DNA of 64,000 nucleotides. Source: Bosea sp. AS-1 (GTDB lineage Bacteria > Pseudomonadota > Alphaproteobacteria > Rhizobiales > Beijerinckiaceae). The stretch covers positions 902,501-966,500 of the forward strand of contig NZ_CP022372.1 in the NCBI RefSeq assembly GCF_002220095.1. The letters are read 5' to 3'. The notes below the pieces were generated by a model. That model ran no database searches and had not been told where the DNA came from. It saw only the letters and a list, made by a program, of their open reading frames with translations. Below, piece after piece: positions 35,052 to 43,263 of this stretch (positions are counted from its first letter, which is position 1; the number at the start of each line of letters is the position of its first letter). A program made the translations under genes and the position numbers.

Positions 35052-35800
35052 CAACGGCTCAGTATCAGGACCAGGAGGTCCGCCTTCCCAACGTCAATCC
35101 GGCTCGTCTGAACGGACGGATCGATGCTCTTGATGGCAATCGCCTGCATGGCTGGATCTGGGACGAAGCCCGTCCCGATCAGGCCGTCACGGTGAAACTC
35201 TACTGCGACGGCAAACTTGCCGGCGAGGTCGCCGCCGATCAAAGCCGCATCGATCTGCGCCGCAACGGCATCGGCGACGGCAAGCATGCCTTTTCGATGG
35301 AACTCGACGAGGCTCTGGTCGCCGCCCGCGGCCGGCTCAGCGTCGTCGGCGTCTCGCCCGAGACGGGTGCGGAGTTCGAGCTGCGTTTGCCGGCGGCGGA
35401 CGAACTCGCCGCCGAGGCCGCGATCGCGGTGCCGCTCGCACGGTTCTTCGACAAGGTCGAGGTGCTGATCGCGCTCAACCGGCGCGGGCAGCTTGCCCAG
35501 AAGGAACTCAACGAGAAGCTCGACCGCATCGCGGCGCGGCTCGAGGAGAACCACGCGCTCGCCGAGGCCACCAAGGCCGAGGCCGAAAGCCAGAGCGAGG
35601 TCATGCGCCGCATCGCCGAGCTCGACGTTTTCCAGCTGCGCTTCGACGGCACGCTGCGTGCTTTTGATGAACGCCTCGCCGCGATCCGCAAGGAGGCGCG
35701 CGCGCCGCTGCGGCAGGTCACGGTGATCCTCGGTTTCCTGTCGACGCTCGCCGCCGTGATGTCGTTCGTCACGCTCGCCGTCACATTGTGGGGAGGCTGA
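35048..35800 (+). CDS. Predicted membrane-anchored coiled-coil protein with glycan-enzyme-type beta domain
   Basis: 250 residues; function unknown. The N-terminal domain (about 18-115: LNGRIDALDGNRLHGWIWDE, VTVKLYCDGKLAGEVAAD, GDGKHAFSMELD) resembles the accessory domain of large glycosyltransferases. A helical coiled coil follows (about 140-220, QKELNEKLDRIAARLEENHA), then one C-terminal membrane helix (LGFLSTLAAVMSFVTLAVTL). It could tether or scaffold the glycosyltransferases at the inner membrane. It overlaps the upstream gene by four bases. Confidence 0.75.
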   Translation: MTTAQYQDQEVRLPNVNPARLNGRIDALDGNRLHGWIWDEARPDQAVTVKLYCDGKLAGEVAADQSRIDLRRNGIGDGKHAFSMELDEALVAARGRLSVVGVSPETGAEFELRLPAADELAAEAAIAVPLARFFDKVEVLIALNRRGQLAQKELNEKLDRIAARLEENHALAEATKAEAESQSEVMRRIAELDVFQLRFDGTLRAFDERLAAIRKEARAPLRQVTVILGFLSTLAAVMSFVTLAVTLWGG

Positions 35801-35804
35801 GTTG

Positions 35805-37991
35805 ATGAGCGAGGTCATCGTTCCCGAGAGTACAGCGGTCGCCCCAGCGCCGACCGTGGCCTGGACGCCGCTCGGCGAGAACGCCATCCTTGTTCGCAGC
35901 GCCTGCGACGCCATTCCGGCCAAGGTTCCGGTCGCGGTGGACGGCAATCCGCGCAACCGCGCGCAGACCATGGTGCTGAGCTGGCGCAGGCCCGGAGCCG
36001 AGGCCTCGTCGGCCACCGGCTTCCTCTGTCTCGCGCCCGCGCCCAGCCTCGACGCCAGCGGCAGCGGGGCGTTGTTGATCGGCCGACCCGGCCGGCCGCT
36101 ACGCCTCATCCTGGCACCGAAGCCACAGCCGCTGCAGGCCTTCCTCTCCGATCTCGCCGACGATGCCGGCCAAGCCTTTCCGAGCGTCGTCGACGGCCTG
36201 CTCGAGGTGCTGCTGACCGGCGCACCCAATCCACGCCGCCTGCGCGCAGTCGCGATGCTGCTGCAGACCGTCGCGCGGCCGGGCGGCTTCGTCGAGGTGA
36301 TGGGCGCGCTCGATGGGGACGGCATCTTCCTGCAGGGCTGGACCTCCCATTTCGCGGCCGGGCGGGTCAAGCTGCTGATCTCGCATGGCGGCCTGTCCCC
36401 GGCTCACCTCGAAACCGGTATCTTCGAGCGCGACGACCTCGGGGAGGGCGCACGCGGCTTCTTCGGCCTGCTGGAGGATTGCCACGCCCAAACTCCGGGC
36501 GAGATCGAGCGCCTCTACTTCCGTGGCAATGACGGCTGGCGCGCGCTCGAGGTCTATGAGCGCTACGTCCTGCTCGAGCCGATTACGGTGCCGGGGCACC
36601 TGCGGGACGGGCTGCAGCGCGGCACCGCGCCTCAGGCGACGGCCGACAAGTTGCGCCGCGCTTCGCAACGTTTCGATGGCCGCGATACCGTCTGCCTGCT
36701 GGAGGAGCCGGTACGAGCCGGCATCGACTCGGTGACGGTGGTCGAGGATACCGGCGTGCTGATCATCGGCTGGCTGTTCGATCCCGAACGCCGGGTGGGA
36801 AGCGTCTCGCTGCGCAGCGGCTCGCAGTCCTGCGCCATCGACCGGTTGTGGACGCGGGTGCAGCGTGCCGATGTCTCGGCCGCCTTCATGGAGGATCCGC
36901 GCTTCGGGCCGGCGCTCGCGGCGCGACGCAGCAATCACGGCTTCATCGTCTTTGCGCCGAAGCTCGTGCCGGAAGCCGGGCAACCCCTCCACCTCGCTTT
37001 CGAGGTACAGGGAAGCGGCCCCGCCTTCCTGCCGCTCGAACCCAACCGCGCCCAGCCGAGGCGGGCGCTGGAACGTGTCCTCGGCCTGCTCGATCCGCGC
37101 TCTTCAACCGCCAACGCCGTGGTCGAGCGCCAGATCGCGCCGGCTCTCCAGGCCGCCGAGATTGCGCCGCCACGAGCGGCGGAGACGCTCGATGTCGGTC
37201 CGTTCGATCCGGAAGCGCCGCTGGGCCTTGTGATCGGGCTCGATCATCGGCATCGCGAATTGTCTGCGCTGTTCGCCCTGCTCGCGATGGATCCCGAGGC
37301 GCGGCCCCTGCCGATCGTGCTCGCGGCGCCGTCCGAAAGTTTCGACCGTGTCGGTGCCGAGGCGCGCCGGCTCGCGCGGTTCTATGGGCTGTCGGTTCGT
37401 CTCGTCGCGGTGGAAGGTGTCGAGGACGCCTGCGATGCGCTGGAGGCCGGCGTGCGTGCCTGCCGCTTCCAGACGGTGGCGCTGCTGTCGGGCGCCGCGC
37501 AGATCCGGATGCCGGGCTGGCTCGGCCGGCTCGAACGCGCCTATCGCGCCCGTGGCGGCCAATGCGTGGCGAGCCCGACGCTGCTCTTCGAGGATGACTC
37601 GATCCGCTGGGCCGGTGCCTGGCTGGAAGGAGAGGGCGCGAGCCGGCGCATCGCCAACCGCTTCGTCGGCTATCCGCTGGAGGCTGTCGGCAATCTCGGT
37701 CCGATGGAAGTCGCGGCGGGCGCCAGCGAATGCTGCGTGCTGTCACGTGCGGCCTTCATCGAGGTCGGCGGCTTCGCGCGCAACTATTTCACCACGGCAG
37801 AGAAGGGACTCGATCTCTGCCTCAAGCTCAGGATGGCGGGCTCGCCTTCGCTCTGGGTCCCCGATGTCGAAATCTACGCGGTCGATGACGGCGAGATGGC
37901 CGCGCCGCATGCCGGTGCGCTCGCGCAGCTCGCCGACCGGACCAGCTTCGATCGGCGCTGGGCACTCGCCATCTCGAACATGAAAGGCTGA
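35805..37991 (+). CDS. Large glycosyltransferase-like protein, degenerate GT2 domain
   Basis: About 728 residues; ATG 35805 has GGGAGG eight bases upstream and is preferred over TTG 35802. The middle carries the accessory-domain segment VLIIGWLFDPERRVGSVSL. The C-terminal 260 residues follow the GT2 layout (LGLVIGLDHRHRELSALFAL, ASPTLLFEDDSIRWAGAWLE, FIEVGGFARNYF, GLDLCLKLRMAG), matching the layout of the protein at 30671. However, the metal-binding D-x-D position reads LLSGAAQIRMPGWL. It may be inactive, a regulatory partner, or use a different metal site. Confidence 0.72.
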   Translation: MSEVIVPESTAVAPAPTVAWTPLGENAILVRSACDAIPAKVPVAVDGNPRNRAQTMVLSWRRPGAEASSATGFLCLAPAPSLDASGSGALLIGRPGRPLRLILAPKPQPLQAFLSDLADDAGQAFPSVVDGLLEVLLTGAPNPRRLRAVAMLLQTVARPGGFVEVMGALDGDGIFLQGWTSHFAAGRVKLLISHGGLSPAHLETGIFERDDLGEGARGFFGLLEDCHAQTPGEIERLYFRGNDGWRALEVYERYVLLEPITVPGHLRDGLQRGTAPQATADKLRRASQRFDGRDTVCLLEEPVRAGIDSVTVVEDTGVLIIGWLFDPERRVGSVSLRSGSQSCAIDRLWTRVQRADVSAAFMEDPRFGPALAARRSNHGFIVFAPKLVPEAGQPLHLAFEVQGSGPAFLPLEPNRAQPRRALERVLGLLDPRSSTANAVVERQIAPALQAAEIAPPRAAETLDVGPFDPEAPLGLVIGLDHRHRELSALFALLAMDPEARPLPIVLAAPSESFDRVGAEARRLARFYGLSVRLVAVEGVEDACDALEAGVRACRFQTVALLSGAAQIRMPGWLGRLERAYRARGGQCVASPTLLFEDDSIRWAGAWLEGEGASRRIANRFVGYPLEAVGNLGPMEVAAGASECCVLSRAAFIEVGGFARNYFTTAEKGLDLCLKLRMAGSPSLWVPDVEIYAVDDGEMAAPHAGALAQLADRTSFDRRWALAISNMKG

Positions 37992-37993
37992 GG

Positions 37994-39298
37994 ATGCGGG
38001 TTCTGGTGATATCGCACGGCCATCCCTCGCTCTCGCTCGGCGGGGCGGAGGTGGCGTCCTACAACCTGCATAAGGGGCTGCAGTCGGGAGAGGGCATCGA
38101 TTCGCATTATCTGGCCCGTGTCGGCGCCCCGACGCCGCGCCATGCCGGCACGGCGCTGATGAGTCTGCGCCAGCGCGGCGGCGAGTTGCTCTACTATGCT
38201 GAAGACTACGACCACTTCCTGATCTCGAACCGGGCGACGGAGGAGATCGACCGCGATTTCGTGCGTGTTCTGCATGATCTGAAGCCCGATGTGGTGCATT
38301 TCCACCATTTCATCGGGCTCGGACTCGAATGCCTGTTCGCGGTGCGCGATGCGCTGCCGGATGCGCTGATCGTCGTGACCTTCCACGAATATCTCAGCAT
38401 CTGCCATCACCACGGCCAGATGGTGAAGACCGGCGCCTTCAAGCTCTGCTACCGAGCCTCGCCGACCGATTGCAACGCCTGCTTCCCGGATGTTTCGCCG
38501 GCCCGCTTCCTGGCGCGCGAGACTTTCATCAAGGGCATGCTGGGCCTGGCCGACCATTTCGTCTCGCCGAGCCGCTTCCTCGTCGACCGCTATGTCGATT
38601 GGGGGCTGAGCGAGGAGCGGTTCTCGGTGATCGAGAATGGCATCGACGTCGCAGCGCCCGCGCCACCACGGCCGTTGCCGGAAGGTAAGACCCGGCGTTC
38701 TCGCTTCGCCTATTTCGGCCAGCTCACTCCCTATAAGGGTGCCGATGTGCTGATCGACGCGGTGACGCGCATCCCGGATTCGGTCTGGGATGATGACGCG
38801 ATCCTGCTGGTCTATGGCGGCAATCTGGAGCGCCAGCCGCAAGCCTATCAGGACAAGTTCGCGAAGCTCGTCGAAAGCGCCGGGCGCCGCGTGCGTTTCT
38901 GCGGAGCCTTCCAGAACCGCGAGATGCCGAACCTGATGCGCTCGGTCGACTGGATGGTGATGCCCTCGGTCTGGTGGGAGAACTCGCCGATCGTGATCCA
39001 GGAGGCGTTCTTCCATGGTCGTCCGATCCTGGCGAGCAATCTCGGCGGCATGGCGGAAAAGATCACCGACGAGGTCGACGGCCTGCACTTCCGCTCAGGC
39101 AGCCCGGAGGATCTCGTCGACTGCATGGTCCGTGCCCTGACCGAGCCGGGGCTCTGGGACCGCCTGCGCGGCGGTATCAAGCGGCCGATGAGCCATCGCG
39201 AATGCGCCGAGACGCATCTCGACCTCTATCGCCGTCTCATCGCCGAGCGCAGCCGGCCGCAGCCAGCGCGGCGCGATCCCGCCGCGATGATCGCCTGA
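37994..39298 (+). CDS. Glycosyltransferase family 4 protein (paralogue)
   Basis: 434 residues. VLVISHGHPSLSLGGAEVAS, VVHFHHFIGLGLECLF, TFHEYLSICHHHGQMVKTG, a cysteine pair DCNACFPD, RFAYFGQLTPYKGADVLIDA and MVMPSVWWENSPIVIQEAFF run parallel to the protein at 33804. The two share the unusual WWEN-SP/AP-VIQEAF donor-site wording, so they probably arose by duplication and add related sugars. Starts two bases after the preceding stop. Confidence 0.92.
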   Translation: MRVLVISHGHPSLSLGGAEVASYNLHKGLQSGEGIDSHYLARVGAPTPRHAGTALMSLRQRGGELLYYAEDYDHFLISNRATEEIDRDFVRVLHDLKPDVVHFHHFIGLGLECLFAVRDALPDALIVVTFHEYLSICHHHGQMVKTGAFKLCYRASPTDCNACFPDVSPARFLARETFIKGMLGLADHFVSPSRFLVDRYVDWGLSEERFSVIENGIDVAAPAPPRPLPEGKTRRSRFAYFGQLTPYKGADVLIDAVTRIPDSVWDDDAILLVYGGNLERQPQAYQDKFAKLVESAGRRVRFCGAFQNREMPNLMRSVDWMVMPSVWWENSPIVIQEAFFHGRPILASNLGGMAEKITDEVDGLHFRSGSPEDLVDCMVRALTEPGLWDRLRGGIKRPMSHRECAETHLDLYRRLIAERSRPQPARRDPAAMIA

Positions 39299-39330
39299 AA
39301 CCATAAAGAGATAAGAGGGGAGACCCGTCC

Positions 39331-40509
39331 ATGGCCCGCATTCTCGTCATCAGCCCGTCCGGGGAGGTCTACGACCACGACAATGTGCGCTGGTACGACT
39401 ACGCCAACCTCGCCAGCCACATCGACCACTATCACAACATCGGCGATGCCTTCGTCTTCGATTCCTCGCTGAAGCTGCTCAATTTCGAGAAGCTCGACGA
39501 GTTGCCGATCGATCGCGTCGACCCGGCCATGATCGACAGGCTGAACGCCGAATACGACTATGTCTTCCTGCGCGGCTCGAACTATGTCCATGCCGAGATG
39601 GACTGGGTTCAGGCTCCGGACGTGCTGCGCCGGCTGAAAATTCCGGTCATCGCCTTCGGCATCGGCGCGCAGGCGCCGGTCAGCGGCAAGCTGGAGTTGA
39701 GCGAGGCGACCAAGACCGTCCTCAAGCTGATCGGGGATTCGACGGCCTCGCTCGGCGTGCGCGGGACCTATTCGGCCGAGGTGCTGAACGATCTCGGCAT
39801 CAAGAACGTCCGCATCATCGGCTGCCCCACCGCGTTCCGGAACAACAACCCCAATCTTGCAATCCGCCTGCCCGCGCTCGAGCAGGTCAAGAAGGCTGGC
39901 ATCACGCTGCGACGCGAGGTTTCGAAGACCTATGCGCAGGACATCCAGCGCTACCTCACCTTCCATCGCGACCTGGTGAAGGCGATGGCGGACCGCTTCG
40001 AGGTCACGCTGATGTCGCAGGGCGAAGCCGAGGAAAAGAAGCTCGCCCTCGGCACACCGGAGCAGAAGGCCGCGGCCATGGCGGCGCTCAAGGACAATGC
40101 CTGGGCGACCAGCTGGTATCTCGATGAGCAGGTCGCGGGTCTCTATCAAAGCCGCATGTTCTATTCGGACGTCGTCGCGGAGTACGAGCGGCTGGTGCGC
40201 GGACTCGATCTCGTGCTCGGTTATCGGCTTCACGGCAATCTGATGGCGCTCGCCAATGGCACGCCCTCGATCTACTTCACCTATGATAGCCGTACCGTCG
40301 AGTTCGCGGATACCTTCAAGATTCCGAGCGTCGATGTCTTTGCTGGCCAGGAATTTCGGCTGGAGGACTACTGGGACCAGGCGCGTTTCGATCGCTTCAA
40401 TACCGCCTACGCCCAGGTCTACGGACAAATGCGCGACTTCCTTGTCGAGAACGGCGTCGACAACAAGATGGTGCCGCGTGCGGCGGAGCCGCAGCGGAAG
40501 GTGGCATGA
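39331..40509 (+). CDS. Polysaccharide pyruvyl transferase family protein
   Basis: 392 residues, GAGGGGAGA about ten bases before ATG. PF04230-type features: ISPSGEVYDHDNVRWYDYAN, YHNIGDAFVFDSSLKLLNFE, YVFLRGSNYVHAEMDW, PVIAFGIGAQAPVSG, SLGVRGTYSAEVLNDLGI with VRIIGCPTAFRNNNP, and the late GYRLHGNLMALANGTPSIYF with the conserved His. The family adds ketal-linked pyruvate to sugars from phosphoenolpyruvate; galactoglucan EPS is pyruvylated (known for S. meliloti). Paralogue of the protein at 41684. Confidence 0.88.
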   Translation: MARILVISPSGEVYDHDNVRWYDYANLASHIDHYHNIGDAFVFDSSLKLLNFEKLDELPIDRVDPAMIDRLNAEYDYVFLRGSNYVHAEMDWVQAPDVLRRLKIPVIAFGIGAQAPVSGKLELSEATKTVLKLIGDSTASLGVRGTYSAEVLNDLGIKNVRIIGCPTAFRNNNPNLAIRLPALEQVKKAGITLRREVSKTYAQDIQRYLTFHRDLVKAMADRFEVTLMSQGEAEEKKLALGTPEQKAAAMAALKDNAWATSWYLDEQVAGLYQSRMFYSDVVAEYERLVRGLDLVLGYRLHGNLMALANGTPSIYFTYDSRTVEFADTFKIPSVDVFAGQEFRLEDYWDQARFDRFNTAYAQVYGQMRDFLVENGVDNKMVPRAAEPQRKVA

Positions 40510-41687
40510 GCGGCGCCCGCACCCTGAACGCAGCGCTGCCGGCGGCATTCCTGCTGCTGGCGCCTCTGGCTGCACAGGCGCAGGCTCCGAGCTACAGGCT
40601 CGAGGTCGCGCCCGACGCCAAGGAGGAGACAGTCGTCTCCTGGGCGCGCGAGCGCTGCGAGGAGTGGGACCTGCCGGACGCGCCGCTTCGGGCCTTTCGT
40701 GACGACAAGGGCGAGGTTGTCGCCTTCGCCAGCCATTATCGTAGCCGCCCGTTGATCGGCGCCGACCTGTCCTCGATCCGGAAGAGCTGCGCTGTCTCTT
40801 TCGAGGCGAAGAACAGCGCCGATCCGAGCCAATTCAGCGATAAGAGCTGGATCGCCGCGACCTGGACCGACGACGGACGTCATGTCCAGGCGTTGATCCA
40901 TGCCGAGTATCATGCCGACAAGCATCCCGGAGCCTGCCGCTTCAAGGAGGCGATGAGCTGCTGGTACAATGTCGTTACCGCCGCCCAGTCGAACGATGGC
41001 GGGCGCAGCTTCAAGACCGATGAGCCGCGCCCCCTCGTAGCGGCTCCGCCCTACAGGCAGGATGTCGATCAGGGCCGGCATCGTGGCTTCTTCAATCCGT
41101 CGAACATCGTCCAGAAGGACGGCGCCTGGTATGCGCTGATCGCGACCACCGGCGGCGAGGGCCAGAAGAACGGCGTCTGCCTGTTTCGTTCCACGGATAT
41201 CAAGGATCCGACGACGTGGCGCGCCTTCGATGGGCAAGATTTCACCATCCCGGCGGTCGATCCCTATCGTGACGACCTGAGCCGGGCCCGGCCGTGCCAG
41301 CCGCTCAAGCAGCTGCCGACCACAGTCGGCTCTGTCACGCGGCATGAGGCGAGCGGGAAATGGCTCGCGCTCTTCCATCTCGGCCCGGACCCACGCCAGA
41401 ACGTCGTGGGCGGCCGCGTCGCCTATAGCTGGTCCGACGACCTGATCCACTGGTCGCCGCTGCAGACGCTTCTCACGCAGCCAACGATGTGGAGCAAGGA
41501 TTGCAGCGACCGGCTGCGCTACGCCTATGGCGCCATCGCCGACCCACAATCGCGCTCGCGGAATTTCCAGACGACAGGCGACACCGCCTATCTGTTCATG
41601 ACGCGGATGCACGTCACGGGCTGCAAAGTCGGTCCCGACCGCGACCTGGTCCGCCTGAAGCTTCGTTTCGTCAAGGAGGGCCCATGA
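40506..41687 (+). CDS. Secreted beta-propeller-like protein, possible glycoside hydrolase
   Basis: 393 residues with a clear signal peptide (LPAAFLLLAPLAAQAQA). The mature part shows repeated blade-like patterns: DDGRHVQALIHAEYHADKHP, AAQSNDGGRSFKTDEPRPLV, GFFNPSNIVQKDGAWYALIA, GVCLFRSTDIKDPTTWRAFD and VAYSWSDDLIHWSPLQTLL. The latter two resemble GH43/GH117-type five-bladed propellers, in which S-x-D-L-x-x-W motifs recur. It contains several Cys pairs, fitting a periplasmic or extracellular location. It sits between two pyruvyl transferase genes with ATGA overlaps, so glycan trimming or binding is the likely role. Catalysis is unproven. Confidence 0.7.
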   Translation: MSGARTLNAALPAAFLLLAPLAAQAQAPSYRLEVAPDAKEETVVSWARERCEEWDLPDAPLRAFRDDKGEVVAFASHYRSRPLIGADLSSIRKSCAVSFEAKNSADPSQFSDKSWIAATWTDDGRHVQALIHAEYHADKHPGACRFKEAMSCWYNVVTAAQSNDGGRSFKTDEPRPLVAAPPYRQDVDQGRHRGFFNPSNIVQKDGAWYALIATTGGEGQKNGVCLFRSTDIKDPTTWRAFDGQDFTIPAVDPYRDDLSRARPCQPLKQLPTTVGSVTRHEASGKWLALFHLGPDPRQNVVGGRVAYSWSDDLIHWSPLQTLLTQPTMWSKDCSDRLRYAYGAIADPQSRSRNFQTTGDTAYLFMTRMHVTGCKVGPDRDLVRLKLRFVKEGP

Positions 41688-43144
41688 ACGCGCCCGTGCT
41701 CTCGCCTGTCCCCACCGCTTCGCTGGATACCGCCACCAGAATCCTGCGAGCGAACACGGGCGAGGTCGTCGTCTCCGTCAGCCGCCGGCCGGATGGAGGC
41801 TGGCCGGCTCTCAAGCTGATGCTGGACGGGCAGGATTACGCCACCATCCAGCCCGGCGCGATCGCCACGGGCGAAGCGCCTGTCGCGGAGCTGGCGATCC
41901 CGCTGCCGCGTCTGCCAGAAGGACGCCTCCGCTCGATCGCGGTTGCCGACGCGACCACGGGCACGCTCGCCCCGGGCTCGAACCTGCGTCCGATCCCAAC
42001 CGAGACCAAGCTGCGTGCCCTGGTGATCTATCCGGCTGGCGAGGTCTACGACCACGACAAGGTGCGCTGGTATCGCGCGCCGATGGAGAAGCTGCTCAGC
42101 GACTACTTCAACATCGGTGACATGATCGTCTACGACTCGACGCTGAAGCTCCTGCGCTATGCGCATCTGGAGCCGATGAAGATCATGGCGCCGACCGAGG
42201 CCGACATCGCGCGCTACGCCAGCGAATTCGACTTCGTTTTCGTACGTGGTTCGAACTTCATCCATGAGAGCATGGAGTGGTTCCGCGCCGTCGAGGTGCT
42301 GGAGAAGGTCAAGCTGCCGGTCTACGCGATCGGCGTCGGCGCTCAGGCGAGCCAGAACCGCAAGATCGAGCTCCCCGAGGCTTCCAAGCGCTTCTGGTCG
42401 ATCGTTTCCGAGCGCTCGGCCGCCATCGGCGTTCGCGGTGCCTTCAGTGCGGAGACCTTGCGTCAGAACGGCATCCGCAATGTCGAGGTGGTGGGCTGCC
42501 CCTCGATCTTCCGGACCCGCAACCGCGATCTCCAGATCCGGATCCCCGACCAGCGCGATATCCGCAAGGTCGCGTTCAGCCTGCGCCGCGAGGCCGATAA
42601 GAGCTATACCGCCGATCCGGAAGCCTATCTGCGCAACCAGAAGGCGGCCCTGCTCAAGGTCGACGACCAAAGCGAGATGGTGATGTCCTCGCATGGCGAG
42701 CAGGAGGAGAAGGCATTCTTCCTGCGCGATGCCGCGGCCAAGGAAAAAGCGGTTTCCGAATTCGTGCGGACCGGCTGGTGGAGCGGGGCGGACGACGCCC
42801 CCATGCGCCGGATCTACGAGAAGCAGCTGTTCTCCTTCTTTGATGTCGAGCATTACGACGCCTTCGCCCGTTCGCAGGATCTCGCCGTGGGCTATCGCGT
42901 CCATGGCGTGCTGCCGGCCGTTTCCCACGGCGTGCCTGGCGTGCTCGTCGCCTATGACACCCGCAGCCAGGAGCTGGCCGAGACGCTGAAGATCCCGGTC
43001 GTGCCGGAAGCGGCCCTGGCCGAGGGCGGCTGGCGTGCGGTCTATCAGGAAGCGGCTCTGAACGGTCTCGCGAAGAGCTATGCCGGGTCTTACGACCGGA
43101 TGCGCAATTTCCTCGATCGGAACGGGATTCCTCATCGGATGTGA
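41684..43144 (+). CDS. Polysaccharide pyruvyl transferase family protein (paralogue)
   Basis: 486 residues; ATG 41684 with AAGGAGG upstream. About 95 N-terminal residues form an extra beta-rich domain (ILRANTGEVVVSVSRRPDGG, KLMLDGQDYATIQPGAIATG) absent from the paralogue at 39331. The rest matches it: VIYPAGEVYDHDKVRWYRAP, YFNIGDMIVYDSTLKLL, FVFVRGSNFIHESMEWF, VYAIGVGAQASQNRKIELPE, IGVRGAFSAETLRQNGI and VGYRVHGVLPAVSHGVPGVL. The frame is open back to 41489 but the start is set by the ribosome site and the ATGA overlap. Confidence 0.87.
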   Translation: MNAPVLSPVPTASLDTATRILRANTGEVVVSVSRRPDGGWPALKLMLDGQDYATIQPGAIATGEAPVAELAIPLPRLPEGRLRSIAVADATTGTLAPGSNLRPIPTETKLRALVIYPAGEVYDHDKVRWYRAPMEKLLSDYFNIGDMIVYDSTLKLLRYAHLEPMKIMAPTEADIARYASEFDFVFVRGSNFIHESMEWFRAVEVLEKVKLPVYAIGVGAQASQNRKIELPEASKRFWSIVSERSAAIGVRGAFSAETLRQNGIRNVEVVGCPSIFRTRNRDLQIRIPDQRDIRKVAFSLRREADKSYTADPEAYLRNQKAALLKVDDQSEMVMSSHGEQEEKAFFLRDAAAKEKAVSEFVRTGWWSGADDAPMRRIYEKQLFSFFDVEHYDAFARSQDLAVGYRVHGVLPAVSHGVPGVLVAYDTRSQELAETLKIPVVPEAALAEGGWRAVYQEAALNGLAKSYAGSYDRMRNFLDRNGIPHRM

Positions 43145-43263
43145 GGGCTGGCCGGGGCGGGCCATGGTCGGTCAGCCCCGGATCCATGGATGGCCTCGCA
43201 GATCCAGCAGGTCTCGAGCCCAAGACTGCAAGCCTATCGGTTCTCACCAATCAGGAGACGGTC

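Noticed and set aside
43146..43180. Imperfect hairpin (GGGCTGGCC with GGTCAGCCC) between the last pyruvyl transferase and GSCFA genes
   Set aside because: Arms have a mismatch, no T-run follows and the strand continues with the same operon; too weak to call a terminator.
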